A stretch of DNA of 64,000 nt from Anderseniella sp. (lineage in GTDB: Bacteria > Pseudomonadota > Alphaproteobacteria > Rhizobiales > Aestuariivirgaceae): the NCBI GenBank assembly GCA_028289645.1, contig JANQOK010000008.1, positions 496,001-560,000 of the forward strand, read 5' to 3'. Each line of letters opens with the position of its first letter. The first letter of the stretch is position 1. Positions 36,846-45,589 of this stretch are shown piece after piece. The translations under genes and the position numbers were made by a program. The notes under the pieces are model-generated. The model searched no databases and had not been told where the DNA came from. It worked only from the letters and a program-made list of their open reading frames with translations.

Positions 36846-38036
36846 TCACGCAGCTTGCAGCTGAGGGCGGTGGGCGGTTGCGCGGTAATAGTTCTGGGCG
36901 GCCGACACACCGGCACCGGGCTCAATCGGGTAATCCAGGTCTTTCATTGCCATCTCGATGGCCGCGATGCCCGACAATGCCATGACATCCGTCATCGAGC
37001 CAAGGTGACCGATGCGAAACGCCTTGTGGGCCATTTCGCCAAGTCCGATACCGAACGAGACACCGTAGACATCAAAAGCATGGTCGGTGAGCACATTGCT
37101 GTCAAAACCGTCGGGCACATAGACCGCGCTGACCGTGTCCGAATAAAGCTCGGGGCTTTTTGCGCACAGGCGCATGTCCCACGCCCTGACCGCTTCGCGG
37201 ACGCCCTCGGCGATCCGGTAATGGCGGGCGAACACATTGTCCAGGCCTTCCTCGAACAGCATGTTCAGGCTCTCGCGAAGCCCGTACATGATCTGCAGCG
37301 GCGGTGTGTAGGGATATCCGCCCTTGGCATTGGCGCCGGCCATGTCGCGAAAGTCGAAATAGCAGCGTGGGCATGTGGCCGTTTCGCAGGCGGCCAGCGC
37401 TTTCTGGCTGACCCCGATAATAGCCATGCCGGTTGCCAGCATGAAGCCTTTCTGGGAGCCTGACACGGCCAGGTCAACACCCCACTCGTCCATTCGGAAA
37501 TCCATGGATGCCAGCGAACTGACGCAGTCCACATACAGCAGCGCCGGATGCCCGGCCTCGTCCATCGCCTTGCGGACGGCAGCGATGTCGCTGCGAACCC
37601 CGGTGGCAGTTTCATTATGAGTGACGAGAACAGCCTTGATCTGATGATTTTTGTCGGCAGCCAGGCGCTCACCGTAAATGTCGGCGGGCGCTCCAGTGCC
37701 CCACTCGCACTCGATCACCTCAACATCGAGATTGTGGCGCTGGCACAAATCTATCCAGCGATGGGAAAACATGCCGAAACGGGCAACCAGCACCTTGTCT
37801 CCGGGAGACAGCGTATTGGTTATCGCGGCCTCCCAGCCGCCAGTACCGCTGCCGGGAAACGAGATCACCTGGCCGGTCTCAGTCTTGAAGACCTTCTTCA
37901 CGTCTTCAAGAACAGGCGCGAGCAGTTCAACGAAGTCAGGCGCGCGATGGTCCATCGACTGGATACTCATGGCATAGCGCAAACGATCCGGAATGTTGGT
38001 CGGGCCGGGTATGAAAACGGGATTCTGGCCTGTCAT
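36846..38036 (-). CDS. bhcA: L-aspartate--glyoxylate aminotransferase BhcA
   Basis: A 396-residue class V aminotransferase of the alanine-glyoxylate/serine-glyoxylate group, with PLP Lys in SGSQKGFMLA and the FIPGPTNIPDRL N-terminus. It transfers the amino group of aspartate to glyoxylate, giving glycine and oxaloacetate, the entry step of the beta-hydroxyaspartate cycle. It is the first gene of the operon; the AT-rich region upstream separates it from bhcR. Confidence 0.92.
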   Translation of the reverse strand: MTGQNPVFIPGPTNIPDRLRYAMSIQSMDHRAPDFVELLAPVLEDVKKVFKTETGQVISFPGSGTGGWEAAITNTLSPGDKVLVARFGMFSHRWIDLCQRHNLDVEVIECEWGTGAPADIYGERLAADKNHQIKAVLVTHNETATGVRSDIAAVRKAMDEAGHPALLYVDCVSSLASMDFRMDEWGVDLAVSGSQKGFMLATGMAIIGVSQKALAACETATCPRCYFDFRDMAGANAKGGYPYTPPLQIMYGLRESLNMLFEEGLDNVFARHYRIAEGVREAVRAWDMRLCAKSPELYSDTVSAVYVPDGFDSNVLTDHAFDVYGVSFGIGLGEMAHKAFRIGHLGSMTDVMALSGIAAIEMAMKDLDYPIEPGAGVSAAQNYYRATAHRPQLQAA

Positions 38037-38095
38037 GTCGCTTCCTCCAACTAATGTTCGTTGCGCTCAGCATACACATACTCAGCATAATTACA

Positions 38096-38111
38096 ATTTT
38101 TCTGGAAAAAT
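38096..38111. promoter_or_regulatory. Inverted repeat ATTTTTC-TG-GAAAAAT, candidate BhcR operator
   Basis: Seven-base perfect arms in the bhcR-bhcA intergenic region, 60 bases upstream of bhcA. A similar TTGAAAA/TTTTCAA repeat lies nearer bhcR. IclR regulators bind such short palindromes. The surrounding region is very AT-rich, so chance occurrence cannot be dismissed. Confidence 0.4.
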
Positions 38112-38191
38112 ATTCCATTTTAAATAAAAAATATTTAATATATTGAATTTTATAGATATTTATTTTTTCATGTTCAATTTATCAGATTTGT

Positions 38192-38208
38192 TTGAAAATT
38201 TTTTTCAA
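38192..38208. promoter_or_regulatory. Inverted repeat TTGAAAA-TTT-TTTTCAA, candidate BhcR operator
   Basis: Seven-base arms with a three-base centre, 47 bases upstream of the bhcR start. Shares the GAAAA/TTTTC core with the 38096 repeat, supporting a common binding protein. Confidence 0.4.
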
Positions 38209-38255
38209 CCGTGTAACTTGAAATTGTCCGCTACGTTTGAGCAAGGAGACGGCAT

Positions 38256-39086
38256 ATGGCTGAACCAACCACCCGGACACGCGGCCGACCGCGCTCGCTG
38301 TCACCGGACACCAACACTGCGACCGTCCAGGCACTTGACCGGGGCTTGCAACTGCTTGTGATCGTGGCGAAGGAAAGCAGGACCACGCTCACCGAACTGG
38401 CACTGCGCGTCGGCATGCCAGCATCAACCGCGCATCGACTGCTGGTGACCCTGCAAAAGCGAGGGTTTGTCGACTTTGACGAAACCACCCAGGAATGGAT
38501 GATCGGCATAGAGGCGTTCCGGACCGGCAGTTCATTTGTCCAGCGCACCAGCCTGGTGGAAGCCGGGCGCGACGTCATGCGCCAACTGATGGAAGAGACC
38601 GGCGAGACGGCCAATCTGGGCATTGGCGATGAGGGGGACGTTGTATTTATCAGCCAGGTCGAGACGCCGAACCCGATCCGGGCATTCTTCAGTGTCGGAA
38701 CCCGCGGCCCGATGCATTGTTCAGGGATCGGCAAGGCACTGCTTGCCGAAATGCCGCAAGACAAGGTTGAGCAAATTTTGCGGAAGAAGGGCCTTGAGGA
38801 ATTTACCTCCAAGACCCTCACTTCACCTGACGACCTGTTTGCTGACCTCGAAGCCACACGCCGGCGCGGCTGGTCGCACGATGATGAGGAGCGCCACTAC
38901 GGCATGCGGTGCATTGCTGCTCCGATCCACAACTTTCACGGCGAAGCCGTTGCCGGCATTTCCATCTCCGGCCCGGCTGCACGGTTGCCAGACGATGTGA
39001 TCAGCGAACTGGGCCCGAAGGTCCGAAGAGCCGCATCAGCAGTGACCAAACTGCTCGGAGGCCGCCCCCCTGAGCAAGCCGGCTGA
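38256..39086 (+). CDS. bhcR: IclR family regulator of the beta-hydroxyaspartate cycle, BhcR
   Basis: A 276-residue IclR protein: winged HTH (ALRVGMPASTAHRLLVTLQ) and IclR effector domain (GTRGPMHCSGIGKALLA; GMRCIAAPI). It is divergent from bhcABCD as in Paracoccus, where the regulator responds to glyoxylate. A GCAAGGAGAC ribosome site precedes the ATG. Confidence 0.9.
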   Translation: MAEPTTRTRGRPRSLSPDTNTATVQALDRGLQLLVIVAKESRTTLTELALRVGMPASTAHRLLVTLQKRGFVDFDETTQEWMIGIEAFRTGSSFVQRTSLVEAGRDVMRQLMEETGETANLGIGDEGDVVFISQVETPNPIRAFFSVGTRGPMHCSGIGKALLAEMPQDKVEQILRKKGLEEFTSKTLTSPDDLFADLEATRRRGWSHDDEERHYGMRCIAAPIHNFHGEAVAGISISGPAARLPDDVISELGPKVRRAASAVTKLLGGRPPEQAG

Positions 39087-39157
39087 CAGGCTGGAGTTCA
39101 CCGTGACCCTGCCTTTTTTATGAACGGCCGCGTCACACGGAGTTTAAGGAGATGAAG

Positions 39158-40021
39158 ATGAAAATTGGCCTGATCGGTGCCGGCCTCATGGGACACGGCA
39201 TGGCGGTAAACCTGCTGGCTGCAGGACATGAACTTCATGTGGTGGCCCATCGCAATCGCGAGCCGATCGAAGACCTCGTCTCCAGGGGCGCACTGGAGGC
39301 CCCCTCGCCTGCTGCAATGGCTGCGCAGGTTGATGTTGTCGTGCTGTGCGTCACCGGCACTCCGGCTGCGCAACGGGTCATTGACGAACTCAAGCCGGCG
39401 CTCCGGTCCGGCATGCTGGTCGTCGACATCACCACGAATACATCCGGCGGGCCTGAGGCTTTCAGTTCCGCCCTGGCCGAACTCGGCGTCACCTATGTGG
39501 AAGCACCTGTCACAGGCGGGGCGCAACAGGCACGCGAGGGTGTGCTGGGGGCCATCGTCGGCTGTGATACAGACCTGCCGCAAGATGCGCGTGACGTGCT
39601 GTCGTGCTTCTGCAGGCAGATAGAGCAGTTCGGTCCAGCCGGAGCCGGAGCGCGCGCCAAGCTGGTCAGCAATTTTCTCGCTCTCGGCACGGCCGCGCTG
39701 GTCATAGAAACCTTCCGCAAAGCAAGAGCGCTGGGGGTCGACTGGCGGAAGCTGTATGAACTGGCCCAACACGGCTCCGGCAAGTCGGTCGGGCTTGATC
39801 GTATTGTCGGTGGCGCGATTGCCGGAGATTTCAAGGGATACAAATTTTCCGTCGACAACTGCGTCAAGGACCTGTCGTATTTCAGCGAGCTGGCGCAGCA
39901 GAATGCCTGCGAATCCGATCTGCTGGCAGCACTGCTCGGTGTCTTCTCCAGCGCTGCGTCCGACGGCTATGGCGACCGCATGATCAGCGAGTTGCTCGAT
40001 CCTGATCTGAGCCGTGGATGA
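39158..40021 (+). CDS. 3-hydroxyisobutyrate dehydrogenase-family NAD(P)-dependent reductase
   Basis: A 287-residue beta-hydroxyacid dehydrogenase: GLIGAGLMGHGMAVNL for NAD(P), VEAPVTGGAQQAREG substrate loop, and Lys in ARAKLVSNFLALG as the catalytic residue. ATG at 39158 is preferred, six bases after AAGGAG; ATG 39152 is too close. It follows bhcR on the same strand. A role in reducing tartronate semialdehyde or a related C3 aldehyde linked to glyoxylate metabolism is plausible but unproven. Confidence 0.85.
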   Translation: MKIGLIGAGLMGHGMAVNLLAAGHELHVVAHRNREPIEDLVSRGALEAPSPAAMAAQVDVVVLCVTGTPAAQRVIDELKPALRSGMLVVDITTNTSGGPEAFSSALAELGVTYVEAPVTGGAQQAREGVLGAIVGCDTDLPQDARDVLSCFCRQIEQFGPAGAGARAKLVSNFLALGTAALVIETFRKARALGVDWRKLYELAQHGSGKSVGLDRIVGGAIAGDFKGYKFSVDNCVKDLSYFSELAQQNACESDLLAALLGVFSSAASDGYGDRMISELLDPDLSRG

Positions 40022-40155
40022 CAACACTCAGGCGGGCGTTCGACTGGCTGAGCATTATCGCCTGAGTTGCTTTGACACAGCAGCAACTGATGCAAACAAA
40101 TACCGCAAGGCCTATCATTGGAAATGAACCACCGACGACTTGGAGTTGGTCGACA

Positions 40156-40620
40156 ATGCAGACGGCTGAGGTGACAGCAACAGAACTTCCGGCAGACAGC
40201 CTGCTTCATCAACGGTTCGCCTCGCGCGACTTTTTGGATTGCTATCGCGTGGCTTCGGACCTGCCTCCGCGACGGGCTGCCGAGGTGATCACCGACTTCC
40301 CCGGATGGGCGCAATTGCTTCTGCATGTGCGCAGAATACTGACAACGCCATTCGGACTTTCCAATGACGGCCCGGCGGCATCGGACAAGGTTGGAATATT
40401 TCCGGTGGAGATTGAAACCTCCCGCGAACTGATTGCCGGTTTCAACGACAAGCACCTGGATTTTCGGGTGTCCGTCATATCCCGGGACGGCCAGGTGTTT
40501 CTGGCGACATGGGTGCATCCGCACAATATCGGCGGCAGGCTTTATCTGATGACAATCCTGCCCTTTCATATCCTGATTGCCCGCAATGCGCTGGCAAGGG
40601 TCGCGGCCCGGCAGTCATGA
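40156..40620 (+). CDS. DUF2867-like protein
   Basis: About 154 residues from ATG 40156; the frame is open earlier, to 40072. The sequence shows a DUF2867-type pattern (DFLDCYRVASDLPP, DKVGIFPVEIETSRELIAG, LYLMTILPFHILIARNAL). Function unknown. No operon partner is evident. Confidence 0.6.
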   Translation: MQTAEVTATELPADSLLHQRFASRDFLDCYRVASDLPPRRAAEVITDFPGWAQLLLHVRRILTTPFGLSNDGPAASDKVGIFPVEIETSRELIAGFNDKHLDFRVSVISRDGQVFLATWVHPHNIGGRLYLMTILPFHILIARNALARVAARQS

Positions 40621-40748
40621 ACGGGGAACGCTAGTTCGCCGCTTGCGGGCCCACAAACAGTTGGTCACGAATTGACGAAACGAGTCAGATCGGACTGTCA
40701 ACTCATTGTTTCTGTTGTGTTTTACCCGAAACCCTAGACTGTTGCCGA

Positions 40749-41450
40749 TCAGGTCCCCAACAATCTTGCGTTGGTGTTTTCAACATAGCCGGAGTGACTC
40801 TTTCTGGCAAAAGCCTGCCTCCAATTGGTGGAAAGAACTGCCAGCTGCGACAACTCCAGCGCCTCGCCAACATCCAGGCCTGGATCGAAGCGGGCCTTGA
40901 TGAGCCGTCTCAACGGCCATTGCGGCAGGCTGCGTTCGAGGAGAGACATGTTATCACCGGCCGCAACGACGCCGCTCTCCAATACCCGGTAATACCAACC
41001 TGTGCGGCCGGTTTTCTGAAACTTCGCCGCCATCTCCGCAACGCCGGTATGCAGGTTCAGTTTCCAGCACGGCTGGCGTCCCTGGCACACCTGCACCCGG
41101 GCGGTTCCCAGGCTCAGGACATCACCCAGACACAGATTGTCTTCGTCCAGCCCGACGGTGGATACATTCTCGCCGAAACCGCCTGCAGCGAACCGGCCGG
41201 TATGATCTGGAAAGGTGCGGCGCCAGAATTCCATGTGTTCCGATGCATAATGATGAACGGCCTTTTCAGGCCCGCCATGCACTTTCAGATCTGCCTGCTG
41301 GTCACCTGCAAAGCCAAGTTCGCCCAAACTCAGGGGCCCTATGGCCAATTGCTTGCCGATGGCTGATGCCGGTCGGTCCGGCCACAGGCGTTCGGCCTTG
41401 CCGGTAAACAGGGACAGAATTTTCCCGGTCGGTTCTGACGCAGCGGACAT
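40749..41450 (-). CDS. MOSC domain protein (YiiM-like)
   Basis: A 233-residue MOSC protein with a C-terminal helical (3-alpha) part. The conserved cysteine region is VQVCQGRQPCWKLN, preceded by HGGPEKAVHHYASEH and GGFGENVSTVG. YiiM-type proteins reduce N-hydroxylated bases using molybdenum cofactor. The gene starts immediately after the MarR stop (TAG-ATG), so the pair is co-translated and the MarR protein is the likely regulator. Confidence 0.85.
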   Translation of the reverse strand: MSAASEPTGKILSLFTGKAERLWPDRPASAIGKQLAIGPLSLGELGFAGDQQADLKVHGGPEKAVHHYASEHMEFWRRTFPDHTGRFAAGGFGENVSTVGLDEDNLCLGDVLSLGTARVQVCQGRQPCWKLNLHTGVAEMAAKFQKTGRTGWYYRVLESGVVAAGDNMSLLERSLPQWPLRRLIKARFDPGLDVGEALELSQLAVLSTNWRQAFARKSHSGYVENTNARLLGT

Positions 41451-42002
41451 CTAGGCGGCCGCCTCGTGTTCATGGCAAATCTTCGCGCTGTCGGCTTGCG
41501 AGAGTTCCTCCTGCAGGAGCATGCAATAGCCGCCGGTGCCTCGCTTCTTGTGGTGACGGCACGACACGCAGATGCCGAAGGCGCGTTGGCCTCGGTTGGC
41601 AAGCGCTTGGCGGACAAGCGTCTCCAGCCCGTCCGCCAGGTGACGTGCCGTTGTGCCATCAAGATTTGCCGAGGCTTCGTCGATTACGGTCCTCCTGTTC
41701 AGGACAGCTAAACCCTCCTCCGTGATCGAATAGGAAATCCAACGTTTATCGGCCTGCGAGCGAATTTCCGAAATCAAGCCCTTGCGGGACAGTGCCCTCA
41801 GGGTCTGGGAAACCGTACCCCGGGTGGCCGCCATGAATTCGGCAACCTGCGACGGCGCCCGGGAAAATCGGTTGGCCCTGGCAAGATAGGACAAGGCAAC
41901 CCACTGGGTCGGGTTGATGTCATCGCCCCACTCATCAGCAGCACTGAGCCGGGCAATGCGATCTATCAGGTCGCGAATGCGGGTCTGGTTGTCATCTGTC
42001 AT
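41451..42002 (-). CDS. MarR family regulator with a C-terminal cysteine cluster
   Basis: A 183-residue protein from ATG 42002; the alternative ATG 42023 would place a palindromic operator inside the coding sequence. Residues about 35-100 are a MarR winged helix (VAEFMAATRGTVSQTLRALSRKGL). The tail has CVSCRHHKK...GGYCMLLQ...ICHEHE, a Cys/His-rich pattern that could bind iron-sulfur or zinc. Translation is coupled to the MOSC gene. Confidence 0.85.
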   Translation of the reverse strand: MTDDNQTRIRDLIDRIARLSAADEWGDDINPTQWVALSYLARANRFSRAPSQVAEFMAATRGTVSQTLRALSRKGLISEIRSQADKRWISYSITEEGLAVLNRRTVIDEASANLDGTTARHLADGLETLVRQALANRGQRAFGICVSCRHHKKRGTGGYCMLLQEELSQADSAKICHEHEAAA

Positions 42003-42008
42003 GGCAAT

Positions 42009-42057
42009 ATAATAGCGACTCAAAATAATTATTGCAATGATTAGGAGTCGCTATTAT
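42009..42057. promoter_or_regulatory. Large inverted repeat in the marR/secreted protein divergent promoter
   Basis: ATAATAGCGACTC (42009-42021) and its exact complement GAGTCGCTATTAT (42045-42057) form 13-bp arms around a 23-base centre. It lies between marR and the divergent secreted protein gene. The size fits two MarR dimer sites, and the position explains joint control of both directions. Confidence 0.7.
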
Positions 42058-42098
42058 TAGTATGCGACATGTCCTCAACATGATCAGGAGATTGAAAA

Positions 42099-42848
42099 AT
42101 GAGATTGATAGCCTTGACCGCCCTCGCCCTCACCGCCGCTGCGGCTGTTGCCCACGCCGATGCTGGCCATGCCGTCCACCAGAAAGGAGCAGTGCTTTCA
42201 AAGGCGGACAATTCGAAAACGGCCGCCTTCGACATCCTGGCCGCCCACGTGCACCGCAAGGGCCGCACGGTTACATTCCACATGACCACTAACGGCAAGG
42301 CCGGTTCAGTGAAGCCGGAACCGGCGGGTCAACTTGGTGGCGCACCGGTGCTGTCCTACGTCTGGCCGACTTCGCTGGACCCTGCCACGGTCGGGTTTGA
42401 AGGCAACACCGGCATCCTGGCGCTCGCCGCAACCAGCCACCCGGATTTCGACGACACGCCGCTTTATGACGAAAACGGTGACGGCGACCCGGCCAATGAC
42501 GGAGGCAAATGGCACAGCCACTGGGTCGTGCTGACGCCGACTAAGCAGTGTGGCGAAGGTGCGCTCGGCGTACGCGACATTCCGGAAGGTGAAACGCCTG
42601 CTATGCCGGCAACCTGGCCGGGCCTGCCGATCTTCATTGACAGCCCAGCATTCACGCCTCTGTTCGACGGGCCAGAAGTGAAGATCAATGTGTCTTTCGC
42701 AGATGCCGACGCAATCGCAGGCGCCTCCTACGATGGCGTCACCTCGGCATTGAAAGTGAATGCCAGTGTCCATGCCCCACTGCTTTGCGTGGCGGACGTT
42801 TTTGACATTGCCTCAGGCGACCTCAGCCTGCCCGGCAAGGTCGAATAG
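42099..42848 (+). CDS. Secreted protein of unknown function, Asp/His-rich loop
   Basis: A 249-residue protein with a signal peptide ending AVAHADA and an AGGAG ribosome site. It has an EF-hand-like stretch YDENGDGDPANDGGKW followed by HSHWVVL. I do not recognise a characterised family. Divergent from marR and sharing its operator, so it is probably controlled together with the MOSC gene. Confidence 0.75.
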   Translation: MRLIALTALALTAAAAVAHADAGHAVHQKGAVLSKADNSKTAAFDILAAHVHRKGRTVTFHMTTNGKAGSVKPEPAGQLGGAPVLSYVWPTSLDPATVGFEGNTGILALAATSHPDFDDTPLYDENGDGDPANDGGKWHSHWVVLTPTKQCGEGALGVRDIPEGETPAMPATWPGLPIFIDSPAFTPLFDGPEVKINVSFADADAIAGASYDGVTSALKVNASVHAPLLCVADVFDIASGDLSLPGKVE

Positions 42849-42866
42849 ACAGCTAAGCCCAAGCCG

Positions 42867-42892
42867 GCGGGGTTGCCTTCACACAGCCCCGC
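42867..42892 (+). terminator. Weak GC hairpin after the secreted protein gene
   Basis: GCGGGG (42867-42872) pairs with CCCCGC (42887-42892) with a 14-base loop, between converging genes. There is no clear T-run, so it could act only as a weak or Rho-assisted terminator. Confidence 0.25.
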
Positions 42893-43010
42893 GGCGCAAC
42901 CATCCGAAGCAGCCCTATCACGTCGGAATGGTTGATGAAGTGAGTCAGGGCAAAACCTTAAAACATTATTTTGATTGAATATTTTTGCGCAACTTCCATT
43001 CATCTGCGGA

Positions 43011-44333
43011 TTACGATCCCGCTGCCCAAACCGCCACTGGCTCGGCCGATCCCTGCACGCGATGTTCGCCGGCAGGCCGTGCCTTGTCGGCGTTCTCAAG
43101 ATGATCCCTGGTTGCCCTGTCCATCAATATTCTCGAGCCTGTCTGCTTGTTCAGCTGTTCCAGTCTGGCCGCCCGGTTCACGGTTTCGCCGTACACAGTG
43201 AAGGCCTGCCTGCTGGAGGATCCCACGATACCCGCAGCGATTTCACCGGTCGCGACACCGGCGCGCAAGCGGAACTGTGTACCGGAAAACTGCCTGGCTT
43301 CCGACATCGCGATCAATGCATGGGCAGCAGTGACCGCGCTCTGTGCCGGGTTGGCAACTTCAATGGGCGTGTTGAAGGTGGCCAGCAGGCCATCGCCGAG
43401 ATAGCTCACCACCACGCCATCGCATTTGCTGACCTCGTCGGCGCACGCGGCCAGGAACTCATTCAGCGTTGTGATCACCTGGCGCGGTTCGCGGCCAGCG
43501 GCGAAATCTGAAAACTGTTCAATGTCCACAATCAGGACAGAGCCGAGCCGGACCTGTGGCTCCAAGGCATCTTCGGCATCAAGCAGCCGATTGGCGATGG
43601 TTTTCGGCACATACTGGCCGAGCGTTCGCGATACTTTTTCGCGGGCGTCCTCGGCCTGCACCTGGGCGAAGAAAACCTGCCTGACCCGATACACCGCCAG
43701 TGACAACACCAGGGCGGTGATCAGCACGAAACCGGTTTCCTCCACCCTGCCGCCAACGCTGATGAAATCGGGAGACAGGAAAATCCGCTCATAGTCACTG
43801 GCCGTGGGACCTGGAGGCATATCTCCCCAGCTCAATGTCCGCTCCATGCCGGATGTCACATGCCAGAACGCAGCCCACCAGCCGGCTGCAATTACAGCGC
43901 CAGTCCAGGCAACCAGTCCCCACGACATGGACAGGCATGCCAGCCCCAGAAAAGGCAGCAGGTAGTAAATGCCATAGGCTCGAAACGCGATGATCTGCGG
44001 CACTTCGGCGACCGGACTGATCGGGATCACCACGAACAATGCACACAACAGCAACACGTCCAAGGTGTAGATTATGTATTTGACCCACGGCCGGTCCCAT
44101 CGCGACCCGATCAGCGGGTAATAGCCAGCGCCGATGACGACAAACAGGGACAGGCCAAAAACGCCCCACCCGCGCGGAACCTGTCCGACGGATTGGTATG
44201 ACAGCAGAAACCAGACGGCGCAGGCAAGAACAGCCAGGGTACGGCATCCGATGGCCAGGCGCAGACCGCGTGCCTCGGCCCGGTAGAGCCGCCGGTACCT
44301 GTCTGCTGTCTCACTTGCTGTGTCTTCTGCCAT
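43011..44333 (-). CDS. Membrane-bound class III adenylate/guanylate cyclase
   Basis: A 440-residue protein with six hydrophobic segments in residues 25-230 and a catalytic domain at about 260-430. The metal-binding Asp pair is in LIVDIEQFSDF and YLGDGLLATF; the ARLEQL and NRAARLE region is typical. It should make cAMP (or cGMP) from the membrane; the signal is unknown. Converges with the secreted protein gene. Confidence 0.88.
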   Translation of the reverse strand: MAEDTASETADRYRRLYRAEARGLRLAIGCRTLAVLACAVWFLLSYQSVGQVPRGWGVFGLSLFVVIGAGYYPLIGSRWDRPWVKYIIYTLDVLLLCALFVVIPISPVAEVPQIIAFRAYGIYYLLPFLGLACLSMSWGLVAWTGAVIAAGWWAAFWHVTSGMERTLSWGDMPPGPTASDYERIFLSPDFISVGGRVEETGFVLITALVLSLAVYRVRQVFFAQVQAEDAREKVSRTLGQYVPKTIANRLLDAEDALEPQVRLGSVLIVDIEQFSDFAAGREPRQVITTLNEFLAACADEVSKCDGVVVSYLGDGLLATFNTPIEVANPAQSAVTAAHALIAMSEARQFSGTQFRLRAGVATGEIAAGIVGSSSRQAFTVYGETVNRAARLEQLNKQTGSRILMDRATRDHLENADKARPAGEHRVQGSAEPVAVWAAGS

Positions 44334-44385
44334 CAGCCCTTGTACGAAGTTAGTTCAAAACGGGTCATGGGCAAACAATCCGGAC

Positions 44386-45276
44386 CTAGCCGGAAACAGA
44401 CAGGTTGCTCATGTCCTTTCGCGGCGAGGCGCCGAACTTGCGGGCATACTCGCGGCTGAACTGGTTCAAGCTCTCGTATCCGACTTCATATGCCACCGCC
44501 GACACGGCATGATTTCCCTCTGACAACAGGCGCTTGGCCTCCATCAGACGAAGATGTTTCTGATACTGCAGCGGCGTCGTGGTGGTCACGGACTTGAAAT
44601 GCTCATGAAACGTCGACGTGCTCATCCCGGCCAGTCTGGCCAGATCTGCGACTGCCAGTACGGACTTGTAGTTCTGGCGGATGTGGGCAACAGCTGTCTG
44701 AACCCGGCTGGCGTGACTGTCGCGCCAGCGCAGCCTGCGCAGCATGGCGCCATGCGGTGCCATCAGCAGGCGGAAGTGGATTTCCCTGATGATCAATGGC
44801 GCCAGCGCCCTGGCTTCCAATGGCTTGTCGGCCAGCGCGATACACCGGCCGAACGCGTCGATCAGCGCATCATCTGATGCGCTGACGTCCAGTGACAGTG
44901 CGCCATATTGCTCCTGCGGAACGGCTCCGATCTCATCGTCAAGGCTGCGGATAATGCCGAGGTCAAGCTCCAGGATCGCCGCCAGATAGGGTTTTGCGGC
45001 ACTGGCCTCGATGACACGCGAGACGACCGGCACTTCATGGCTGACAACGATCGAGTCGCCTGTTCCATAGTTGAGCTTCCGGTCGCCGATCACCGTTTCC
45101 TTGCTGCCCTGCAGGATCAGACAAACAACCGGACGGTACAGCAAGGCCTCGAATGTGGTCGGGCTCGACTGGCGAAAAACGGACAGACCATCCACCGGCA
45201 GCGGTATCGCTTCATCCGACGGCGGGTGTTTCAGGGCGTGGCGGTCCACGGTTTCGGCAATTTCTTTTAGTTCCAT
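44386..45276 (-). CDS. AraC family regulator
   Basis: A 296-residue protein; ATG 45276 follows AAAGGACC. The N-terminal AraC_N-type ligand domain (SPTTFEALLYRPVVCLILQGSK) is followed by two HTHs (AVADLARLAGMSTSTFHEHFKS and AVSAVAYEVGYESLNQFSREY). Divergent from the molybdenum hydroxylase genes, so it probably controls them. A small palindrome lies in the shared promoter region. Confidence 0.88.
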   Translation of the reverse strand: MELKEIAETVDRHALKHPPSDEAIPLPVDGLSVFRQSSPTTFEALLYRPVVCLILQGSKETVIGDRKLNYGTGDSIVVSHEVPVVSRVIEASAAKPYLAAILELDLGIIRSLDDEIGAVPQEQYGALSLDVSASDDALIDAFGRCIALADKPLEARALAPLIIREIHFRLLMAPHGAMLRRLRWRDSHASRVQTAVAHIRQNYKSVLAVADLARLAGMSTSTFHEHFKSVTTTTPLQYQKHLRLMEAKRLLSEGNHAVSAVAYEVGYESLNQFSREYARKFGASPRKDMSNLSVSG

Positions 45277-45589
45277 GTGACAGGTCCTTTGATCGCCCAG
45301 ATATATGTGCTTGGCTTGAGCCAATCACCCCAAAATCTGGCGGATCAGAGAAATAGGCAAGTTTTCCGGAGTATGCGGCAAGCGAACGGCCCTGCTCGCG
45401 CCTAAGTATCCGGTACTATAGCCGTCAGCATTGACCACAGCCGGTTGATTTCAAGCCGTGCGAAGAAGTGCACTGAGTAGACTTTTCGACGGTGTGGTCA
45501 TTACAGACTTTTAAGTCTGAACATTAATCCGTCCATACCCCGGTCCCGTTCTTAGTCGAGGTGCTGGGCAAAGTAGAGAGGTTCTTCAA
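45277..45589. promoter_or_regulatory. Divergent promoter region between AraC and iorA, with a palindrome
   Basis: 313 bp without a gene. At 45504-45519 the palindrome CAGACTT-TT-AAGTCTG lies about 70 bases upstream of iorA, which is a good operator position. I see no other element in the rest of the stretch. Confidence 0.4.
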
